From contig NC_134400.1 of assembly GCF_050003625.1 (NCBI RefSeq), positions 195,313,918 to 195,377,917 of the forward strand: a stretch of 64,000 bases of DNA. The letters run 5' to 3'. Both the position numbers and the translations under genes were made by a program. Positions within the stretch are counted from its first letter, which is position 1. Each line of letters starts with the position of its first letter. Shown here in pieces: positions 56,918 through 64,000 of this stretch. The stretch is from Haematobia irritans. Taxonomy: Eukaryota; Arthropoda; Insecta; Diptera; Muscidae. The notes beneath the pieces are model-generated. The model did not search any database, was not told where the DNA came from, and was given only the letters and a program-made list of their open reading frames with translations.

Positions 56918-59900
56918 AAATAAAATTTTGACAAAATTTTCTATAGAATTTAAATTTTCTATAGAAATAAAATTTTGATTAAATTCAAAATTTTGACAAA
57001 ATTTTCTATAGAAATAAAAGATTGACAAAATTTTCTATAGAAACAAAAATTATGACAAAATTTCCTATAGCAATAAAATTTTGACAAAACTTTCTATAGA
57101 AATAAAAGTTTGACAAAATTTTCCATAGAAACAAAAATTTTAACAAAATTGTCTGTAGAAATAAAATGTTTATAAAATTTTCAATAGAAATCAAATTTTG
57201 ACAAAACATTCTATAGAATTGAAATTTTGACAAAATTTTCTATAGAAACAAAAAATGTACCAAAATTTTCTATAGAAATAAAATTTTAACAAAATTTTCT
57301 ATAGAAATAAAATATTGGCAACATTTTCTATAGAAATAAAATTTTAACAACATTTTCTATAGAAATAAAATTTTTACAAAATTTTCTATAGAAATCAAAT
57401 ATTGAGAAAATTTTATATAGAAATAAAATTTTGACAAAATTTTCTGTAGACTAAAGTATTGACAAAATTTTGTATAGAAATAAAAGTTTGACAAAATTTC
57501 CTATAGAAACAAAAATTTTAACAAAATTTTCTATAGAAATAAAATTTTGACAAAACTTTCTATAGAAATAAAAATTTGACAAAATTTTCCATAGAAACAA
57601 AAATTTTAACAAAATTGTCTCTAAAAATAAATTTTTACAAAATGTTCAATAGAAATAAAATTTTGACAAAACATTCTACAGAATTGAAATTTTGACAAAT
57701 TTTTTTATAGAAATAAAATGTTGACAAGATTTTCATAGAAATAAAATTTTGACAAAATTTTCAATAGAAATAAAACTTTGACAAAATTTTCTATAGAATT
57801 TAAATTTTCTATAGGAAAACAATTTTGACAAAATTTTCTATAGAAATAAAATTTTGTTTAAATTTGCTATGAAAATAAAATCCTAACAAAATTTTCTATA
57901 CAAATAAAATTTTGACAAAACTTCCTATAGAAATAAAAGTTAGAAAAAATTTTCTATAGAAACAAAAATTGTACCAAAATTTTCAATAGAAATAAAATTT
58001 TGACAAAATTTTCTATAGAATTAAAATTTTGACAAAACTTTCTATGGAAATAAAAGTTTGACAAAATTTTCTATGGAAACAAAAATTTTAACAAAATTTT
58101 CTATACGTATAATTTTGACAAAATTTTCTATAGAAATAAAATATGGACAAAATTTTCTATAGAAATAAAATTTTGATTAAATTTTCTATAGAAATAAAAT
58201 CTTGACAAAATTTTCTATAAAAATAAAATTTTGACAAAATTTTCTGTAGAAATACAATTTTGACAACATTTTCTAAAAGATTGACAAAATTTTCTATAGA
58301 AACAAAAATTTTAACAAAAATTTCTATAGCAATAAAATTTAAACAAAATGTTCTATAGAAATAAAATTTTGACAAAATTTTCCGTAGAAACGAAAATTTT
58401 AACAAAATTGTCTATAGAAATAAAATTTTTACAAAATTTTCAATAGAAATAAAATTTTGACACAATTTTCTATAGAATTAAAATTTTGACAAAACATTCT
58501 ATAGAATTGAAATTTGACAAAATGTTGTATAGAAACAAAAATTGAAACAAAACTTTCTGTAGAAATAAAATTTTGACAAAATTTTCTGCAGAAATAAAAT
58601 GTTGACAAAATTTTCTATAGAAATAAAATTTTTACAAAATTTTCAATAGAAATAAAATTTTGACAAAACATTCTATACAATTGAAATTTTGTCAAAATTT
58701 TTTATAGAAATAAAATTTTGACAAGATTATCTATAGAAATAAAATTTTGACAAAATTTTCTATAGAAATAAAATTTTTACAAAATTTTCTATAGAATTTA
58801 AATTTTCTATAGAAAAACAATTTTGACAAAATTTTCTATAGAAATAAAATTTTGATTAAATTTGCTATGGAAATAAAATGTTGACAAATTTTTCTATAGA
58901 AATAAAATTTTTACAAAATTTTCTACAGAATTTAAATTTTCTATAGAAAAACAATTTTGACAAAATTTTCTATAGAAATAAAATTTTGATTAAATTTGCT
59001 ATGGAAATAAAATGTTGACAAATTTTTCTATAGAAATAAAATTTTGACAAAACTTTCAATAGAAATAAAATTTTGATTAAATTTGCTATGGAAATAAATT
59101 GTTGACAAAATTTTCTATAGAAATAAAATTTTTACAAAACTTTCTATAGAAATAAAAGTTTGACAAAATTTTCTATAGAAACAAAAATTGTACGAAAATT
59201 TGCTGTAGAAATAAAATTTTGACAAAATTTTCTATAGAAATAAAATTTTAACAAAATTTTGTATAGAAATAAAATGTTGATAAAATTTTCTATAGAAATA
59301 AAATTTTGACAAAACTTTCTATAGAAATAAAAGTTTGACAAAATTTTATATAGAAACAAAAATTGTAACAAATATTTCTGTAGGAATTTTCTATCGGAAA
59401 ACAATTTTGACAAAATTTTCTATAGAAATAAAATTTTGATTAAATTTGCTAGGGAAATAAAATGTTGACAAAATTTTCTGTAGAAATAAAAGTTTGACAA
59501 CATTTTCTATAGAAACAAAAATTGTAACAAAATTTTCAATAGAAATAAAATAGTGACAAAATTTTCTGCAGAAATAAAATGTTGACAAAATTTTCTATAG
59601 AAATAAATTGTTAACAAAATTTTGTATAGAAATAAAATGTTGACAAAATTTTCAATAGAAATAAAATTTTGACAAAACTTTCTATAGAAATAAAAGTTTG
59701 AGAAAATTTTCTATAAAAACAAAAATTGTAACAAAATTTTCTGTAGAAATAAAATTTTAACACAATTTTCTATAGAATTTAAATTTTCTATCGGAAAACA
59801 ATTTTGACAAAATTTTCTATAGAAATAAAATAAAAATTTTCTATGGAAATAAAATTTTGATTAAATTTAATATGGAAAAACAATTTTGTTTAAAATTTTC

Positions 59901-60797
59901 TATAGAAATAAAATGTTGACAAAATTTTCTATAGAAATAAAATTTTGAAAAAATTTTCTATAGAACAAAATTTTCACAAAATTTTCTATAGAATTAAAAT
60001 TTAGACAAAACATTGTATTGAATTGAAATTTTGACAAACTTTTGGATAGAAACAAAACTTGTACAATTGTGGATTTCTATAGAAACAAACATTTTAACAA
60101 AATTTTTCATAGAAATAAAATTTTGACAACATTTTCAATAGAAATAAAATTTTGACAAAATTTTCTATAGAATTAAAATTTTGACAAAACATTCTATAGA
60201 ATTGAACTTTTGACAAATTTTCTATAGAAATAAAATTTTGACAAAATTTTCTATAGAAATAAAATTTTGACAAAATTTTCTATAGAAATAAAATTTTGAC
60301 AAAATTTTTCTATATAAATAAAATTTTGACAAAATTTTTCTATATAAATAAAATTTTGACAAAATTTTCTATTGAAATAAAATTTTCTATAAAAATAAAT
60401 TTCAATAGAAATAAAATTTTGATAAAATATTTCTATATAAATAAAATTTTGACAAAATTTTTTATATAAATAAAATTTTGACAAAATTTTTTATAGAAAT
60501 AAAATTTTGACAAAATTTTCAAAATAAATAAAATGTTGACAAAATTTTCTATAAAAATAAAATTTTGACAAACTTTTCTATAGAAATAGAGTTTTGACAA
60601 AATTTTCTAAATAAATAAAATGTTGACAAAATTTTCTATAAAAATAAAAATTTGACAAAATTTTCTATAGAAATAAAGTTTTGACAAAATTTTCTATAGA
60701 AATAAAATTTTGACAAAATTTTCTATAGAAATAAAATTTTGACAAAATTTTCTATGGAAATAAAATTTTTACAAAATTTTCTATAGAAATAACAAAA
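56918..60797 (-). repeat. 29-bp tandem array, minus orientation, longest block (array 12)
   Basis: 3.9 kb of minus-orientation monomers, moderately diverged. Repeating sub-blocks include CTATAGAATTTAAATTTTC linked to AAAACAATTTTGAC (57788, 58793, 58925, 59772) and GAAACAAAAATT variants. Some monomers are joined at TTTTCTATATAAAT variants (60310-60480). All frames of 60-90 codons here follow the 87-bp (29-codon) periodicity. Confidence 0.95.
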
Positions 60798-62967
60798 TTA
60801 TGGTATAAATTTGAGAGATATGTTTGAAAATCAATTAAATTTTTGGGGAATTGGGTCTATGAATGACCACTCGATTTTTTTCAGGTGATGGTGTGAGTAA
60901 ATATGGCCGCCCCTAATTATTCTTCAATCATGTTCATAAATTAAAAAAAAAAAAAAATAATAATTTAATTTTATATTTTATATTGCGTTTTATGGTACTT
61001 TTAAAACAATTTTACAACAAAAATTTATTTTTTTTTTGTTGTACAATACAAATTCTAAAAAATTAAATATTTAAAAAGAAAATCTTCTTACAATTTACCA
61101 TAAGTCTGTAGAGATATCAACCAGAAATGTTAAGTCAGCCTCTCAATGCCTTAGAATCACCAATAATATCACCACCGAGATACACACACACACGCACGCT
61201 TGTAATCACCAGCAACAACAAGTGCAATGAAGAACTTCAACAAATATGGTCTCAGAGTGTGGTGAATTGCACAAAAATGTCAGCAGACGTTTTTCAGAGA
61301 ATAAAAAAAAAACAAAACGAAAACTCCTGAAATGATTGTTTGTTTTCGCTTTCGCTGTTATTCTCAGCAAAAACACGGTGCAGAATTTCTGATTAATGAT
61401 GACCGGCGATGCGTTTAGAAGTCTCCGTTTTCACTTCTTCACCATCAATGAAGCCAGAGTTCGTCACGGATATGTGTTTGGCAACACTGTTGCTTATGCA
61501 AATCACGTTTGCTGCTTCAAAGGCAGAGTAGAACCCAAAAAGCCTTTTAATATTTTTTCGTAATTTATTTTATTTATTTTTTTGTTGGGTTTTTTTAGTA
61601 AGAATTTTTGCATAGAGGAGCTGCTACCACTTGAGGGCTGTGATGTATTTTTTTCTGTTATATTTTTTTTCGTAAACTTTTTTTCAATTTATGCACTTGG
61701 TCGACGACAACGCTTTTTTTTGACAACGATCGTCTTCTTTATTTTCTTAGCACTTTTATTCCTCTTTTGGAGAAGGGAATGAGGCGGTGAAAAAACAAAT
61801 TCACTATAGAATTCACTTGAGTTTATGGTTGTGATGGTGGTGGGGTTTGTTTGGATGCAAATCACCAGGCAAGAAAGCCAGCCAGTCAGCACATTTACAC
61901 TCTGAACAAACACTTTTGCTTATGAGGTGATGGTTAGGGTAAAGTGGTGTAGTGGTGGCGGCGGCGACAGCGAGTTAAAGATACAATGGAAGGAGAAACA
62001 CAACAAACACTCTCAATACAACTCAACGCAATGCAGCGACAAAAAACGGCAGTAACATCAATAACAGCAACAACAAAAAAAAGCCCACAAAACGAAACTC
62101 TGGAGTCCATTCAACTTCACTTTTATTTTGGGTATGTGATATTCTTTTTTTATTTTTGTTGTTGTTGTTGTATTTTTACTTTTTATTCGATTTTATGTGC
62201 GTTTTTTTGTGTACTTTAGGTGATGTTGATGGTGCTGTTATTGTTGTTGTTTTTGTTATTTTGTGGTAATTTGCAAAATTTATTTTATTTCATTTTCTCA
62301 TATTGGGACAACGGACGATGATTTTTTTCTTTTTTGCTGTTGTTTTTATTGGGATGGGATGCATTCATTTGAACGATCAAATGACAATGAACCATAAGAA
62401 ATTGAAATTTTGTCAAAAAAAAATCCTCAATTGTTGAGAGGAACTTTTTAAAATAATTTTAGGGTTTAATTAAATGGTATAAATTTTTCTTGGTTTGTTT
62501 TTTTTTAAACACTTTTCTTTTGGTAAATATATATCTTTTTTATTCTTTTTACATTACAAGTATTTGGTTTTAAATTTTTTCCACAAAATAAAAATTTATG
62601 TGCCTTTATTCAAAAAGCAATTTTTTCTTTAATAAACATAACTAAAATCGTAAGAAAAATTTTCGTCGTTACTGGCCAAGAAATTTTAAATTTCAAAGCT
62701 GTCTCAAGCACTTCAAGAAGATGATGCTACACACAACCTCGGCGGCTCAACCGTTTTCAATGAATGACAAACGTTAACTGTGAGAAAGCCGACAAAAAAA
62801 TTCTACCTAAACTGATACAGAGCATAGAAATAATACCAACGGTAGCAGCAGCAACAGCAGCCTTTCATGTGTATACAACACAGGTCTCACACATACTTGT
62901 GTTGTAATTCTCTCTCTCTCTCATTTTTACAACGTGTTTTTTTTTATAAATCACAAACAATTTCCTC
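60798..62967. other. Non-coding DNA rich in simple repeats
   Basis: Contains CACACACACACG (61183-61196), CAACAA and TTGTTG runs (62060-62260), GGTGGCGGCGGCGAC (61953-61967) and CT (62911-62924). The texture resembles upstream or intronic DNA of a fly gene, but no exon, TATA-initiator pair or splice pair is convincing. Confidence 0.5.
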
Positions 62968-63369
62968 TTTGGGCGAGAGCGATTTTCAGAGAGAGGGAGA
63001 GCTTATGTTGCATTATTTGGTAGGTGATGGGGATAAAAACCGTCAACAACACCCATGCCACCCATGAACAGTGTTGCCACAGTGATAGTTAAAATGTTAA
63101 ATGATTTTTATAATCTCCGCAAAGGGATGAGACCCCTATTAGCTTAACCAAAAAATACCTTCTTCCCCCTTTGGGCGAGAGAGATTTTCAGAGAGAGGGA
63201 GAGCTTATGTTGTATTATTTGGTAGGTGATGGGGATAAAAACCGTCAACAACACCCATGCCACCCATGAACAGTGTTGCCACAGTGATAGTTAAAATGTT
63301 AAATGATTTTTATAATCTCCGCAAAGGGATGAGACCCCTATTAGCTTAACCAAAAAATACCTTCTTCCG
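62968..63369. repeat. 202-bp tandem duplication
   Basis: CTTTGGGCGAGAG through AAAAAATACCTTCTTCC occurs twice in direct tandem (GGGCGAGAG at 62971 and 63173). Only a few differences are seen (for example GAGCG to GAGAG and GCATTATT to GTATTATT), so the event is recent. Each copy contains GAACAGTGTTGCCACAGTG and a TCAGAGAGAGGGAGAG purine tract. Confidence 0.92.
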
Positions 63370-63770
63370 GCACGAAATTTTAGATAAAAGAAATTCATCT
63401 TTGGCATTAAGTGTTTTCTTTACCAAAGAATTTATGACAAATTTACAAATATTGTCTCTAATATGTTTATTTGCTTTTAAATTTTTTGTTTTTATTATTA
63501 TTATTTTTTTTTTTTTTTGAGTCAAAATTAATCTTAAATTGTCTGTTTTCTTTATGTTTACAGAATATACAATAAACACTTAAAAAGTCTATCGTATTAT
63601 TGATTCTAAAATCAACCTTTTTTATTTTCGTTTTAGGATAATTTTACAAAATTCTTCAAAATTGTCCCCAGCTTATCCCAACAATGGCCCAAAACTTTGG
63701 TAAACTTAATGTGAGTATATAAAAAAAATAACTTCAATAGAATAAGAAATCAGTAAAATCTAGCGAAATA
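63370..63770. other. Non-coding AT-rich DNA
   Basis: No gene seen. A poly-T run lies at 63506-63518. The 77-codon minus frame is lysine/isoleucine-rich from poly-T and unsupported. A TA pair at 63769-63770 precedes the transposon end. Confidence 0.5.
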
Positions 63771-64000
63771 AAGGGTGATACGGTTAAAATTTGGTCAAGG
63801 GAAAACGCGTGTAAATCGGTGAAATCGTTTCTTTAAAAAATCAAATTAAATTTCTTTTTCAAGTTCAATTAGTATAAAATTCAGGAAAAATATTCAGTTA
63901 GGCTTTCGCTTTTCCAAATCCGAATTGCCGGGCCTCACGCTTGACACCTGCCATCAGATTTTGTACAGCCACCTTGTCCACCTTCTTCGCCGCAGAAATA
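63771..64000 (-). mobile_element. Tc1/mariner-type DNA transposon, terminal part, cut by window edge
   Basis: A terminal sequence AAGGGTGATACGGTTAAAAT follows TA, as expected for TA-targeting transposons. It leads over about 125 bp of non-coding end into the C-terminus of a transposase-like frame on the minus strand. The other terminus lies outside the window. Confidence 0.7.
63898..64000 (-). CDS. C-terminal end of a transposase-like protein (partial)
   Basis: The minus-strand frame enters from the window edge and ends at TAA (63898-63900). The 33 visible residues end in VKREARQFGFGKAKA and are rich in Lys/Arg/Ala. I associate this basic C-terminus with fly TA-targeting (Tc1/mariner-like) transposases next to an AGGGTGATACGG terminus. 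The catalytic DDE/D residues would lie outside the window, so activity cannot be judged. Its position about 125 bp from the transposon end fits the usual layout of a single-gene transposon. Confidence 0.6.
   Translation of the reverse strand, partial: ISAAKKVDKVAVQNLMAGVKREARQFGFGKAKA

Noticed and set aside
60910..62967. Promoter or first exon of a host gene
   Set aside because: The texture is suggestive (CAA/GA/CA tracts), but no exon, splice pair or core-promoter pair can be supported from sequence alone.

Overview
The window looks like repeat-dominated, AT-rich nuclear DNA of a higher fly. A muscid (house fly, stable fly or horn fly type) fits best. The basis is fly-type elements (a BEL/Pao LTR retrotransposon, a tRNA-derived SINE, hAT-like MITEs, a Tc1/mariner-type end) and a 29-bp TCTATAGA-containing tandem repeat that I associate with muscid genomes; the species is inference. 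I find no host protein-coding exon, rRNA gene or functional tRNA gene. Nearly every interpretable feature is a transposable element or a tandem repeat, so this is probably intergenic or deep intronic DNA.

Layout. 1-10402: long 29-bp arrays (plus orientation to about 2032, minus orientation after 4230), interrupted by a tandemly duplicated copy of a 153-bp-subrepeat element ('family 1') and by two non-repetitive islands. 10403-19380: AT-rich non-coding DNA with a 648-bp hAT-like MITE with a perfect 8-bp target duplication, a second family 1 copy, and a cluster of foldback MITEs around 16.3-17.6 kb, including a near-perfect 150-bp palindrome. 19381-24965: a TIR element plus 29-bp array in a 425-bp tandem duplication, then a 2.3-kb minus-orientation array and a SINE, both inside a 'family 2' element.

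25352-35872: a complete, apparently young BEL/Pao LTR retrotransposon on the minus strand. It has 539-bp LTRs in which I see no difference, a CAAAA target duplication and an intact 1782-aa Gag-Pol. It also has an extra zinc-knuckle ORF between pol and the 3' LTR that lacks an upstream ATG but has a good splice acceptor, and an unusually long 3.6-kb leader with a repeated hairpin. It is the only intact gene set here.

35873-44390: SINE fragment, more 29-bp arrays broken by MITEs, and a full family 2 copy. 44515-49107: a nested pile-up: a family 1 element holds a SINE, which holds a TA-flanked TIR element carrying two tRNA-like modules; next to it lies a broken RT/RNase H non-LTR element with an internal inversion. 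49108-56237: AT-rich DNA, a full SINE, a TIR element whose body is a 29-bp array, and a second hAT-like MITE with a perfect 8-bp target duplication that itself holds an array-bearing insertion. 56918-60797: the longest 29-bp array. 60798-64000: microsatellite-rich non-coding DNA, a recent 202-bp tandem duplication, and the 3' end of a Tc1/mariner-type transposon cut by the window edge.

How it works together: the 29-bp arrays (about 19 kb in twelve blocks) repeatedly lie between TIR-like ends, which suggests MITEs whose internal tandem repeats expanded into a dispersed satellite. Later elements landed in the arrays, and several insertions can be ordered in time from target duplications.
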